64,000 nucleotides of DNA from Gaiella sp038230035 (GTDB taxonomy: Bacteria; Actinomycetota; Thermoleophilia; Gaiellales; Gaiellaceae). Of the stretch, positions 50,752 to 59,637 are shown piece after piece. The stretch covers positions 62,001-126,000 of the forward strand of contig JBBRNX010000001.1 of NCBI GenBank assembly GCA_038230035.1, given 5' to 3'. The position numbers and the translations under genes are program-made. Each line of letters opens with the position of its first letter. Positions within the stretch are counted from its first letter, which is position 1. Below the pieces are notes generated by a model. That model worked only from the letters and a program-made list of their open reading frames with translations, had not been told where the DNA came from and ran no database searches.

Positions 50752-52061
50752 GGCGGATTCCTTCCGGAGGTGTTGACGGATCCTACGACGATCTCGAGGT
50801 CGTCCTCGAGCCTCTCCACGGTCACGGGCTCGCCAACCTGTAAGGGCGATCCGTCACCAGTTCGTGCGTGCCAGAGCTCGCCTGCGACGAGCACGTAGCC
50901 GCCCTGGCGTACAACACCCTGCTCACCGACGAGGTGGGAGACGCCAACGGCGACAGGGAGCCGGCGTGCGCGAACGACACGCGAGAGGGCAAAGCCGAGG
51001 AGAGCGGTAAGTGTCCCGGCGATCGCGATCACGACGGCAAGCGAGGCGCGGAAGAGCGGTCCTGCCGGATCGAAGAGGATCAGTGAGCCGATCACGAACA
51101 GCACTCCGCCGCCGACGGCGAGAGCGCCGTGGCTCATGACGAACGGCTCCGCGGCGAAGAACGCGAACGCGAGTGCGATCAGCGCGACGCCGGCCACCGA
51201 CACCGGAAGCACCTGCAGACCGTAGAGGCCGAGGATGAGCGAGATCGCGCCGATCGTGCCGGGAAAGATCAGGCCTGGGTGCCACAGCTCGACGATGATC
51301 CCGATCAGCCCGATCGAGAGCATCAGCTCGATCAGGTTCGGGTCGATGAGCAGGTTCCGGGCACGCTGGAAGAACGACATCTCCGTGCGGTCGACGGTCG
51401 CGCCCGCGGTGTGGAGGACGAGCCCCTTCGGCGTTGTGCGACGCCCGTCGATCCTTGCGAGCAATACAGGGAGGGTCGGAGCGATCGCGTCGATCACGTT
51501 TAGCCGTAGCGCGTCGGTCGCGCCGTAGTTCGACGCGTTCCGGACCATCTGCTCGGCGACCTTCTGGCTCCGACCGTGCTCTCGCGCGAGCTCACCGATG
51601 TAGGCGGCTGCGTCGTTCACGATCTTGCGTCGGAGATCCTTCGAGAAGTCCTGGCCGTTCGTCGTGATCGGCGTGGACGAGCCGATGTTCGTCTGTGGCG
51701 CCAACGCAAGCACGTCGGCGGCCTCGCCGATCACGGCTCCGGCGGAGTCGGCGCTCGAGCCGGACGGTGACACATAGACGATTACCGGCACCTTCGCTGC
51801 GAGAATCGCCTTGACGATCGAGCGCATCGAGGAACCGAGCCCGCCCGGCGTGTCCATCTCGATCACGACCGCGGCATCGCCGTCGCGCTCTCCCCGGTGA
51901 ATCGCGGCGACGAGGAAGTCGCGCGTCACAGGGTTTACGTCAGAATGAAACTCGGCGACGAGCACGTGGTGATTGGCGGCGGCGGCGCTGCCAGACATCA
52001 GCAGTCCGGCGGCCACAGCTGCGACAGACAGGAGAAATCCCCTCACGAGGGGCGCGTTCAC
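50748..52061 (-). CDS. NfeD-family membrane-bound serine protease (ClpP-class)
   Basis: 437 residues from GTG 52061 (GTG 52046 also possible). Signal/TM segment (about 6-28) is followed by an extracytoplasmic protease domain with MDTPGGLGSSMRSIVKAI, the Ser nucleophile in SGSSADSAG and a candidate Lys in DFSKDLRRKIVNDAAAYI. Four to five TM segments follow, ending in a C-terminal OB-fold NfeD domain (VGEQGVVRQGGYVLVAGELWHART). NfeD cleaves its partner slipin in archaeal examples. The frame open to 52436 overlaps the divergent amidase and is rejected. Confidence 0.9.
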   Translation of the reverse strand: MNAPLVRGFLLSVAAVAAGLLMSGSAAAANHHVLVAEFHSDVNPVTRDFLVAAIHRGERDGDAAVVIEMDTPGGLGSSMRSIVKAILAAKVPVIVYVSPSGSSADSAGAVIGEAADVLALAPQTNIGSSTPITTNGQDFSKDLRRKIVNDAAAYIGELAREHGRSQKVAEQMVRNASNYGATDALRLNVIDAIAPTLPVLLARIDGRRTTPKGLVLHTAGATVDRTEMSFFQRARNLLIDPNLIELMLSIGLIGIIVELWHPGLIFPGTIGAISLILGLYGLQVLPVSVAGVALIALAFAFFAAEPFVMSHGALAVGGGVLFVIGSLILFDPAGPLFRASLAVVIAIAGTLTALLGFALSRVVRARRLPVAVGVSHLVGEQGVVRQGGYVLVAGELWHARTGDGSPLQVGEPVTVERLEDDLEIVVGSVNTSGRNPP

Positions 52062-52184
52062 TGTCAGCTGACTGTAGCTGCACCGATGCGCCGGCCGGAG
52101 ATCAAGAGGGCGTAAGGATTCGGTCAAGCAAGGACGAAACGGCTTGTCGCCGAAGCCCAAGGGGATCACCCTGGTGCAGCCGCC

Positions 52185-54311
52185 TTGAAACTCCCGATCC
52201 CCATCGCCGCCCCTGTCCTCGTCGCCCTGATCGTCGGCGTGGTCGTCGTCTCGCCTGCGCCGGCGACGCCCGCCGGCCCGACGATGACCGTGGTCGATGT
52301 GCCGCTTCATGGGGAGCGGACGTTCGCCGCCACGAGGCCGCCGCGCCAGTTCGACCTCGTCGGGTTGCACTGGCAAGGACGCGGCAGCGTCTCGTTCCGT
52401 ACCCGCGCGACCAGCGGTCGCTGGAGTCCATGGCACGCCGCGGCACCGGAGGCGGAGGAGCTGCCGAACGCGGGCTCGGCAGAAGCGGGCCGCGCCGGCG
52501 TTTGGCGTCTCGGCAACCCCTGGTGGGCGGGGCCTTCCGATGGGATCCGGTACAGGCTTCGTGGAGACGTCCGTCGGCTGCGGGCCTACTTCGTCCAGAG
52601 CCCTCGCGAAACCACTACGAGGCGGTCGCTCGCTGTTGCCGGGTCACCGCTTATCGTCTCGCGTGCGGGTTGGGGGGCGGATGAGTCGATCGTGCGGTCG
52701 GCGCCGCAGTACGCCGACGCGGTGCGCTTCGCGATCGTCCACCACACGGCGGGCTCGAACACGTACTCCCAGGCCGAGGCTCCGGCGGTCGTCCGCGGAA
52801 TCGAGCTGTACCACGTGAAGGCGAACGGCTGGAACGATATCGGCTACAACCTGCTCGTCGACCGCTTCGGGACCGTCTACGAAGGACGTGCCGGCGGCGT
52901 CGACCGGAACGTCGTCGGCGCCCACGCCCTCGGTTTCAACACGGGCTCTGTCGGCGTCGCCGTTCTCGGCACGTACGGATCGACCGCTCCGTCGGCGGCT
53001 GCTCAGGATGCGCTTGCGAAGACACTCGCGTGGCGTCTCGATCTCGCCCACGTTGATCCGGTCTCGACCCTAACGGTCATCTCCGGCGGCAGCGAACGGT
53101 TCCCGGCGGGGATCCCCGTCATCCTGCGGGCGGTGTCGGGACACCGCGACACGGGCCTGACGGAGTGTCCGGGCAACGCGCTGTACGGCCTGCTCGACGG
53201 GATCGCCACTCGGGCCGAGGGGATCGGCGCGCCGAAGATCTACGCCCCAACGGTGACCGGCCAGGTTGGCGGGCAGGTCCGCATTCGCGCACGTCTCTCC
53301 ACCTCACGTCCGTGGAGCGTCGCGTTGACCGACGCGACGGGTTTCCAGATCGCGAACGGAGTTGGTGCAGGGACGGCGGTCGATTGGACGTGGGATTCGA
53401 CGGCGGCGCCTGCCGGCACGTATCGGTGGCAGATCACCGTCCCAGGAGCGACCCCGGCGAGCGGCTCGCTTGGAGCGACAACCGGTGGCACCGCGACACT
53501 CTCGATCACCGGTGCGGCCGCGGATCCGGAGACGATCTCACCGAACGGTGACGGGGTTGCGGACAGCACGACCATCACCTACACGACGACCGCACAGGCG
53601 CTCGTCACGGTCACGGTTCTCGATACGGGAAGCTCCCCGGTCGCGGTGCTGCAGAACGCCCTGTCGGAGCCAGTCGGCGTCCACACCGTGGCGTTCGACG
53701 GTGCCGGGCTTCCCGACGGAAGCTATGCCATCCGAATCGAGGCTGTCGACCTTTCGGGAAAGCTCGTCTCCGCGACGATCGACGTCCTCGTGACGAGGAC
53801 ACTCGGTGCCGCCAGCGTCTCGCCGGTGGTGTTCTCGCCGAACGGGGACGGAAGGAGCGATTCGCTGGCCGTACGCTTCGAGCTTGCTGCGGCTGCGGTC
53901 GTCCGCGTGCGCATCCTGCGGGCGGGGGCTTGGGTCGCGACGCCGTTCTCGGGCGAGCTCGCGGCGGGCCTGCGCATCGTTCGCTGGGATGGCTCCAAGC
54001 GCGTCGGCAAGCTACTCGACGGCTCGTACACCGCGGTCGTCGAGGCAACGGATGCGACGACGACAAGTGTGCTGTCGCTGCCGTTCGCATCGGATACACG
54101 GGCTCCGGTGGTCCGCATGCTTCCCGGCCGGCCACTCCGCGTCTGGGTGAGCAAAGCGGCAACGCTCACTCTCCGGGTCGACGGCAAGGCGTTCACCCAG
54201 GTCACGCTCGTACCAGGGATCGTGCGCATCCGTTGGCAGGGGCCCGCCTCGCATGTCCGGGTCGTGGCCTGGGACAGCGCGGGGAACGTCAGCCGTCCTG
54301 CTACGCGCTAG
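52185..54311 (+). CDS. Secreted PGRP-type N-acetylmuramoyl-L-alanine amidase with FlgD/SPNGDG-like repeats
   Basis: 708 residues from TTG 52185. Signal peptide (1-30), an N-terminal beta domain and a PGRP/amidase domain at about 155-345: VHHTAGSNTYSQAE, GWNDIGYNLLVDRFGTVYEGRAGG, and HRDTGLTECPGNALY with His and Cys zinc ligands. Then two Ig/FlgD-like modules, each opening with SPNGDG (ISPNGDGVADS and FSPNGDGRSDS), and a C-terminal beta segment ending NVSRPATR. It cuts peptide from glycan in peptidoglycan. The repeats may anchor it to the wall. Divergent from nfeD. Confidence 0.88.
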   Translation: MKLPIPIAAPVLVALIVGVVVVSPAPATPAGPTMTVVDVPLHGERTFAATRPPRQFDLVGLHWQGRGSVSFRTRATSGRWSPWHAAAPEAEELPNAGSAEAGRAGVWRLGNPWWAGPSDGIRYRLRGDVRRLRAYFVQSPRETTTRRSLAVAGSPLIVSRAGWGADESIVRSAPQYADAVRFAIVHHTAGSNTYSQAEAPAVVRGIELYHVKANGWNDIGYNLLVDRFGTVYEGRAGGVDRNVVGAHALGFNTGSVGVAVLGTYGSTAPSAAAQDALAKTLAWRLDLAHVDPVSTLTVISGGSERFPAGIPVILRAVSGHRDTGLTECPGNALYGLLDGIATRAEGIGAPKIYAPTVTGQVGGQVRIRARLSTSRPWSVALTDATGFQIANGVGAGTAVDWTWDSTAAPAGTYRWQITVPGATPASGSLGATTGGTATLSITGAAADPETISPNGDGVADSTTITYTTTAQALVTVTVLDTGSSPVAVLQNALSEPVGVHTVAFDGAGLPDGSYAIRIEAVDLSGKLVSATIDVLVTRTLGAASVSPVVFSPNGDGRSDSLAVRFELAAAAVVRVRILRAGAWVATPFSGELAAGLRIVRWDGSKRVGKLLDGSYTAVVEATDATTTSVLSLPFASDTRAPVVRMLPGRPLRVWVSKAATLTLRVDGKAFTQVTLVPGIVRIRWQGPASHVRVVAWDSAGNVSRPATR

Positions 54312-54331
54312 GCGCCCAGTAGACTCGCCGG

Positions 54332-54772
54332 GTGAGCTTCGAGGTGCCTTTCGGTCGCGAGCAGATCGAGCAAATCCTGCCCCATCGCGACCCGTTTCTG
54401 CTGATCGACGAGGTCGTAGAGCTCGATCCGGGTAAGCGGGTAGTCGCGCGACGGGCCGTCCGTGCCGAGGATCCGTGGTTCGCCGGTCACTTCCCGGGCA
54501 GGCCCGTGATGCCGGGCGTGCTGATCGTCGAGGCGATGGCCCAGACCGGCGCGATCGCCGTCCTGTTCGAGGAGGCGAACCGCGGCAAGATCGCGTTCTT
54601 CGCGGGCATCGACGACTGTCGGTTCAAGCGCGTCGTCGAGCCGGGAGATGTGCTGACGCTGACCTGCGAGATTGCGGAGATGCGCGGTCCGATCGGACGA
54701 GGAAAGGCCACCGCGTACGTCGGTGACATGCTTGCGGCGCGGGGAACTCTCACGTTCGCGGTGGAACGGTGA
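54332..54772 (+). CDS. fabZ: 3-hydroxyacyl-ACP dehydratase FabZ
   Basis: 146 residues from GTG 54332. IEQILPHRDPFLLIDEV, the hot-dog catalytic block AGHFPGRPVMPGVLIVEAMAQTGA (His and the following Glu) and FAGIDDCRFKRVVEPGD are standard. Dehydrates 3-hydroxyacyl-ACP in type II fatty acid elongation. First gene of the fab operon, 20 nt after the amidase. Confidence 0.96.
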   Translation: MSFEVPFGREQIEQILPHRDPFLLIDEVVELDPGKRVVARRAVRAEDPWFAGHFPGRPVMPGVLIVEAMAQTGAIAVLFEEANRGKIAFFAGIDDCRFKRVVEPGDVLTLTCEIAEMRGPIGRGKATAYVGDMLAARGTLTFAVER

Positions 54773-55761
54773 TCGCGACCGCGACCGGCCCGCGGGTCGG
54801 GATTACGGGCCTCGGCACGTGCGTGCCGGAGCACGTCATGAAGAACGCCGATCTTGCATTGCTCGTCGACACGACCGACGAGTGGATCGTCGAGAGAACG
54901 GGCATCAAGGAGCGCAGGATCGCGTCGCAGGAGGAGGCACTGTCCGACATCGCGCTGCCTGCTGCTCGGGCGGCGCTGGCGGAGGCGGGCGTCGGCGGCG
55001 CCGACATCGACCTGCTGATCGTCGCGACCGTGACGCCGGACATGATGTTCCCGACCACATCGGCGATCCTGGCGGACGAGCTCGGAGCGACCTCGGCCGG
55101 CGCGTACGACCTGCTCGCCGGTTGCACCGGGTTCATGTACGCGATAGCCCAGGCTTACGGGATGCTCGCGAGCGGGCTGTCACAGAGGGCGCTCGTCGTC
55201 GGTGGCGACGTGCTCTCGAAACTGCTCGACTGGACCGATCGCTCGACCTGCGTGCTCTTCGGCGACGGGGCGGGCGCAGTTGTGATGGAGCGTGTCGAGC
55301 GCGGCGGCTTTCTGGGTTTCGAGCTCGGTGCCGACGGCGCCGGCGGGAAACATCTCTGGTATCCCGGCAGCGGTTCACGCCATTTCGACGATCCCGAGTC
55401 ACAGCTGCGGATGAACGGCCGCGAGGTGTTCAAGTTCGCGACCAGGGTCATGGTGTCGTCCGCTCAGGCGATACTCGACGAGTGCGGGAAGACCGTCGAC
55501 GACATCGACGTCTACGTCCCCCACCAGGCGAACAAGCGGATTATCGACCATGCGGTCGCTAAGCTCGGTATCGCCGCTGACAGGACTGTGGTCAACGTGC
55601 AGAAATATGGCAACACATCGTCGGGCTCGATTCCGCTCGCGCTTGCGGACGCGCGCACCGACGGCAGGCTGACCGACGGGAAGTTGGTGTTGATGACAGG
55701 CATGGGAGCAGGCCTCACGTGGGGATCGGCGCTCATCGAGTGGACGGAGGAAACACAATGA
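54769..55761 (+). CDS. fabH: 3-oxoacyl-ACP synthase III FabH
   Basis: 330 residues. The GTG overlaps the fabZ stop (GTGA). Thiolase-fold condensing enzyme with catalytic Cys in LAGCTGFMYA, His in VPHQANKRI and Asn in YGNTSSGSIPLAL. N-terminal GITGLGTCVPEHVMKN and WIVERTGIKERRI are typical. Condenses an acyl-CoA primer with malonyl-ACP to start fatty acid synthesis. Confidence 0.96.
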   Translation: MIATATGPRVGITGLGTCVPEHVMKNADLALLVDTTDEWIVERTGIKERRIASQEEALSDIALPAARAALAEAGVGGADIDLLIVATVTPDMMFPTTSAILADELGATSAGAYDLLAGCTGFMYAIAQAYGMLASGLSQRALVVGGDVLSKLLDWTDRSTCVLFGDGAGAVVMERVERGGFLGFELGADGAGGKHLWYPGSGSRHFDDPESQLRMNGREVFKFATRVMVSSAQAILDECGKTVDDIDVYVPHQANKRIIDHAVAKLGIAADRTVVNVQKYGNTSSGSIPLALADARTDGRLTDGKLVLMTGMGAGLTWGSALIEWTEETQ

Positions 55762-56681
55762 GCAAGGTCGCCTTCTGCTTCCCAGGCCAGGGGTCGCTTG
55801 CCGCGGGCATGGGGCGCGACGTGGCCGAAGCGGTCCCGAGCGCAATGGACGTCTACAAGGTCGGCAGCGAGGCATCGGGCCTCGATCTCGCATACCTCTG
55901 CTTCGACGCTCCGCTCGAGGACGTCATGGGCACGGATATCCAGCAGCCGGCGCTCGTCGCAACGAGCCTGGCGATCCTTGCGGCCGTGCGCGAGCGCGGC
56001 ATCGAACCGGACATCGTCGTCGGCCATTCTGTTGGCGAGTTCGCAGCTTTGGCGTCGGTCGGCGCGCTCGGGACGGGCGAGGCGATCGGCCTCGTGCGCG
56101 AGCGCGGGCTCGCGATGGCCGAGGCAGCACGCCAGCATCCCGGCTCGATGGCGGCGATTCTCGGTCTCGAGGACGAGGCCGTCGAGACGCTCTGCCGCAA
56201 GATCCTCGGTGTCTGGCCGGCGAACTACAACTGCCCGGGCCAGATCGTCATCTCCGGTGAGGACGACGCAGTTGAGGAGTGCTGCGCCGAGGCCGAAAGC
56301 CTCGGCGCGCGACGAGCGATCAAGCTGAAAGTGTCCGGTGCGTTCCACAGCCCGCTGGTTGCCAGTGCCGCTCGCCGATTGCAGCCGGCCATCGAGAAGA
56401 TCCGCTTCGTCGAGCCGATCGCGCCGTTCATGTCGACGGTGACGGCGCGTGTCGAGCCGGCGACGCGGCTTGCGACGCTGCTTGTCAACCAGCTGACCGC
56501 GCCGGTGAAGTTCACGCAGGCAGCGCATGCTCTGATTCGCGACGGTGTGACGACGTTCGTCGAAGTCGGCCCGGGAACAGTGCTGTCCGGTCTCATCAAG
56601 CGGATCGACAAGTCGGTGCGGGCGTTCTCGGTCAACGATCTCGCGAGCCTCGACGCGGTGCAGGAGTCGCTCGGCTCGTGA
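55758..56681 (+). CDS. fabD: Malonyl-CoA:ACP transacylase FabD
   Basis: 307 residues from ATG 55758 with GGAGG upstream, overlapping fabH by 4 nt. FCFPGQGSLAAGMG, the nucleophile motif VVGHSVGEFAAL (Ser), catalytic His in SGAFHSPLV and VEVGPGTVLSGLIKR. Loads malonate on ACP. The longer frame from 55719 is an artefact of the fabH end. Confidence 0.96.
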   Translation: MSKVAFCFPGQGSLAAGMGRDVAEAVPSAMDVYKVGSEASGLDLAYLCFDAPLEDVMGTDIQQPALVATSLAILAAVRERGIEPDIVVGHSVGEFAALASVGALGTGEAIGLVRERGLAMAEAARQHPGSMAAILGLEDEAVETLCRKILGVWPANYNCPGQIVISGEDDAVEECCAEAESLGARRAIKLKVSGAFHSPLVASAARRLQPAIEKIRFVEPIAPFMSTVTARVEPATRLATLLVNQLTAPVKFTQAAHALIRDGVTTFVEVGPGTVLSGLIKRIDKSVRAFSVNDLASLDAVQESLGS

Positions 56682-57403
56682 GCTTCGCGTCTCTCGAAGG
56701 CAAGACGGCGCTCGTCACCGGAGGGTCGCGAGGGATCGGGCGGGCGATCGCGTTGGAGCTGGGCCGGGCCGGCGCGTCGGTTGTCGTCGGCTACCGAGGC
56801 GGCCAGGCAGAGGCCGAGGAGGTTGTCGCCGAGATCGGGGGGCGGGCGGTTCAGGCGGACGTCGCCGACCCCGAGGCTGCGAAGGCGCTGGTCGAGGAGG
56901 CGGGCGACCTCGACATCCTCGTCAACAACGCGGGGATCACGCGCGACGGCCTGCTGGCACGTATGACCGACGAGGACTGGCGCGACGTGATCGAGACGAA
57001 CCTGTCGGCGATGTTCTACACCTGCCGCGCCGTGGCAAGGCCGATGATGAAGAAGCGCAGTGGCTCGATCGTGAACATCTCGTCGATCGTGGGAGTCCAT
57101 GGCAACCCCGGGCAGACGAACTACGCGGCAGCGAAGGCCGGGATCATCGGCTTCACGAAGTCGCTCGCACGGGAGCTCGGCTCTCGCGGGGTGCGCGCCA
57201 ACGTCGTTGCGCCCGGCTACGTCTCGACGCAGCTCACGAATGTCTTGCCCGACGAAGCCCGGGACGCGATGCTGGCTGCGACGCCGCTCGGCCGGCTCGG
57301 CGACCCGGAGGACATCGCCGGCGCGGTGCGATTCCTTTGTTCCGACGCAGCCTCGTTCATCACCGGCGAGGTGCTGCTGGTCGACGGAGGGTTGGGGATG
57401 TGA
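56678..57403 (+). CDS. fabG: 3-oxoacyl-ACP reductase FabG
   Basis: 241 residues from a GTG in a GTGA overlap with fabD. Complete SDR: TGGSRGIGRAIALEL, NNAGITRDGLLARM, Ser in NISSIVG and Y-x3-K in YAAAKAGIIGF, plus the C-terminal GEVLLVDGG. NADPH-dependent reduction of 3-oxoacyl-ACP. It is directly followed by fabF, with no acyl carrier protein gene between. Confidence 0.96.
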   Translation: MSFASLEGKTALVTGGSRGIGRAIALELGRAGASVVVGYRGGQAEAEEVVAEIGGRAVQADVADPEAAKALVEEAGDLDILVNNAGITRDGLLARMTDEDWRDVIETNLSAMFYTCRAVARPMMKKRSGSIVNISSIVGVHGNPGQTNYAAAKAGIIGFTKSLARELGSRGVRANVVAPGYVSTQLTNVLPDEARDAMLAATPLGRLGDPEDIAGAVRFLCSDAASFITGEVLLVDGGLGM

Positions 57404-58665
57404 GCACCGCGAGCCCCTACATCGACAAGAGACGCGTCGTGATCACCGGCATCGGCGCGTTGACGCCGCTCGGCAACGACATCGAGTCGACCTGGGCCGC
57501 GCTCGTCGCCGGAGAGTCCGGCGCAGGGCCGATCACCCAGTTCGACCCTACGGGCTTCCACTCGACGTTCGCGTGCGAGGTGAAGGACTTCGACCCGACC
57601 GTCTGGATCGATTACAAGGCGACCCGGCGCCAGGACAGGTTCATGCATCTGGCTATCGCAGCCGCGCGCATGGCGGAGGCGGACAGCGGGATCGACATCG
57701 CGGCAGCACCGGATCGGGTTGGCGCCGCAGTGGCGACGGGGATCGGCGGCCTGAAGTCGTTCGAGACCTGCGTCCAGACGCTCGATTCGCGCGGCGCGGA
57801 CCGCGTGAACCCGTTCTCGATCGTCCAGATCATCCCGAATCTCGCTGCCGGGTGGGTCTCAATCGAGCTCGGCACGAAGGGTCCCTTGCTGTCGGAGTGC
57901 ACGGCGTGCGCGGCGTCGAACATGGCGATCGGCGACGGCCTCGACGCGATCCGGCTCGGCCGCGCGGACGTGATGATCTGCGGCGGCGCCGAGTCGCCGG
58001 TTTCGCGCGTCGGCATCGCCGGTTTCGGTGCGATGCGGGCGATCTCGCGGCGCAATGACGATCCGAAGCGTGGCTCACGGCCGTTCGACGCCGAGCGCGA
58101 TGGCTTCGTGATGGGCGAAGCTTCGGCGATGCTCGTCCTCGAGGAGCTCGGTCACGCCCAGGCCCGTGGCGCGAGGATCTACGCCGAGCTGCTCGGCTAC
58201 GGGACGTCCTCCGACGCGCAGCACGTGTCTGACCCCGACCCGACCGGCGAAAGCCCGGCTCGAGCCATGCATATGGCGTTCGACGATGCAGGTGTCGAGC
58301 CGGAGGAGATCGGCTACGTCAACGCCCACGGGACCTCGACGCCGGTCGGCGATACCGCCGAGACGCGTGTGCTCAAGCTGGCACTCGGCGAGGACAAGGC
58401 ATACCGCACGCCTGTCTCCTCGACGAAAGGGGCGACCGGCCACTGCCTCGGGGCCGCAGGTGCGGTGGAAGCGAGCTTCACGATTCTCGCGCTGCAACGC
58501 GGCGTGCTACCGCCGACGATTAACCAGGAAGTCCCCGATCCGACCTGTGATCTCGACTACATCCCGAACGTCGCGCGCGAACAGGAGATCGAAGTCGCCG
58601 TCTCCAACTCCTTCGGCTTCGGCGGCCACAACGCGTGCGTCGTGTTCCGCCGCTGGCGCGATTGA
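57400..58665 (+). CDS. fabF: 3-oxoacyl-ACP synthase II FabF
   Basis: 421 residues from a GTG overlapping the fabG stop. RRVVITGIGALTPLGNDIE at the start, catalytic Cys170 in SECTACAASNMAIG, His in YVNAHGTSTPVGD and His in GATGHCLGAAG, and SNSFGFGGHNACVVF at the C-terminus. Chain-elongating condensing enzyme. Last gene of the fab operon. 88 bp later is a convergent gene. Confidence 0.96.
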   Translation: MSTASPYIDKRRVVITGIGALTPLGNDIESTWAALVAGESGAGPITQFDPTGFHSTFACEVKDFDPTVWIDYKATRRQDRFMHLAIAAARMAEADSGIDIAAAPDRVGAAVATGIGGLKSFETCVQTLDSRGADRVNPFSIVQIIPNLAAGWVSIELGTKGPLLSECTACAASNMAIGDGLDAIRLGRADVMICGGAESPVSRVGIAGFGAMRAISRRNDDPKRGSRPFDAERDGFVMGEASAMLVLEELGHAQARGARIYAELLGYGTSSDAQHVSDPDPTGESPARAMHMAFDDAGVEPEEIGYVNAHGTSTPVGDTAETRVLKLALGEDKAYRTPVSSTKGATGHCLGAAGAVEASFTILALQRGVLPPTINQEVPDPTCDLDYIPNVAREQEIEVAVSNSFGFGGHNACVVFRRWRD

Positions 58666-58753
58666 CCTCCAGCTATGTGCGAATCACTGCCGGGACGAGC
58701 AGCGCTGTTGTTGCTGACGGTCGCCGGAGGCGACTCTCTGCACCGTAGTGTGG

Positions 58754-59083
58754 CTAACTCGCCGGGAAGGCAAGAGCCAGGGTGACCCACTCGCCACTCT
58801 CGACTCCCTCGGCATTGATCGTGCCCATAGCATCGACGAGGAATGCGTGTTGTTCAGGACATCGCGCAGCAAACTTGGTGCCCGGCTCGTCGAGATAGAG
58901 GATGAGGACGTCACCATTCTTCACGTCGACACCCACGTCCTCCGTGTCGGGGTACCGGAGAAGGTCGATGAAGGCGTCCATGTTGCGGCCGTAGTAATCC
59001 GCGAAGCGTAGAGCCGTCGCGAACACATCATGGAACGAGTCCCAATCCGCGATCCCGCTCGTGGGTACCCGTGCGACTGCCAT
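58754..59083 (-). CDS. Barstar-family (barnase inhibitor-like) protein
   Basis: 109 residues matching the barstar fold: GIADWDSFHDVFATALRFADYYGRNMDAFIDLLRY, in which the Tyr-Gly-Arg-Asn motif starts helix 2 and the inhibitor loop, then a beta strand VLILYLDEP. Barstars inhibit secreted guanyl ribonucleases, and many family members act as immunity proteins. No barnase or toxin gene is adjacent, so it appears as an orphan inhibitor or a domain with another role. Confidence 0.85.
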   Translation of the reverse strand: MAVARVPTSGIADWDSFHDVFATALRFADYYGRNMDAFIDLLRYPDTEDVGVDVKNGDVLILYLDEPGTKFAARCPEQHAFLVDAMGTINAEGVESGEWVTLALAFPAS

Positions 59084-59113
59084 GCGGCAAAGCCTATGCG
59101 TACCGCCAGCGCC

Positions 59114-59596
59114 CTAAGGCTCCGCGCGGCGCTCCAGCAGCACGGTGTCGCGCCAGATTCCGCCGAGCTGGGCGATCAGCTGGCGCCGACCCACGACTCT
59201 GAAGCCGACTCGTTGGTGCAGCGCGAGGCTCGCGTCGTTCTCCGGGAAGACGGTTGCCTGGAGCGTCCAGATGCCACCCGCGGTTGCGTCGTCCGCGAGC
59301 CGCCGCATCAGCGCGGTGCCGACTCCCTGGCCTCGCGCCGCCGTTGCGACATAGACGCTGACCTCCGCCACGCCGCGGTAGCAGGCACGACGCGAGATGG
59401 GTGCGAGCGCGGCCCAGCCCACGATCTCGCCGTCTGCCAGCGCGACGAGCCGGCCGAACGACAGGTGTGCGGCATCCCATTCGGCCCATGTCGGCGTTTC
59501 TGTCTCGAAGGTCGCGACGCCTGTCGCGATCCCCTCTGCGTAGATCTCGTCGACCCGCTCCCAGTGAGCAGCTTCCATGGCGACGATCTCGAGCAT
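59114..59596 (-). CDS. GNAT N-acetyltransferase, phosphinothricin-acetyltransferase-like
   Basis: 160 residues of the PAT/MnaT (YncA-like) group: IYAEGIATGVATFETETPTWAEWD near residue 19, GWAALAPISRRACYRGVAEVSVYVATAARGQGVGTALM with the acetyl-CoA loop (RGQGVG), and FPENDASLALHQRVGFRVVG. Members acetylate small amines such as phosphinothricin or methionine sulfoximine/sulfone. It is divergent from the next acetyltransferase. The actual substrate is unknown. Confidence 0.88.
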   Translation of the reverse strand: MLEIVAMEAAHWERVDEIYAEGIATGVATFETETPTWAEWDAAHLSFGRLVALADGEIVGWAALAPISRRACYRGVAEVSVYVATAARGQGVGTALMRRLADDATAGGIWTLQATVFPENDASLALHQRVGFRVVGRRQLIAQLGGIWRDTVLLERRAEP

Positions 59597-59637
59597 CTCG
59601 ATGGAAGAGTACGGGTGGCCTCGGTACTGTCACGGCT

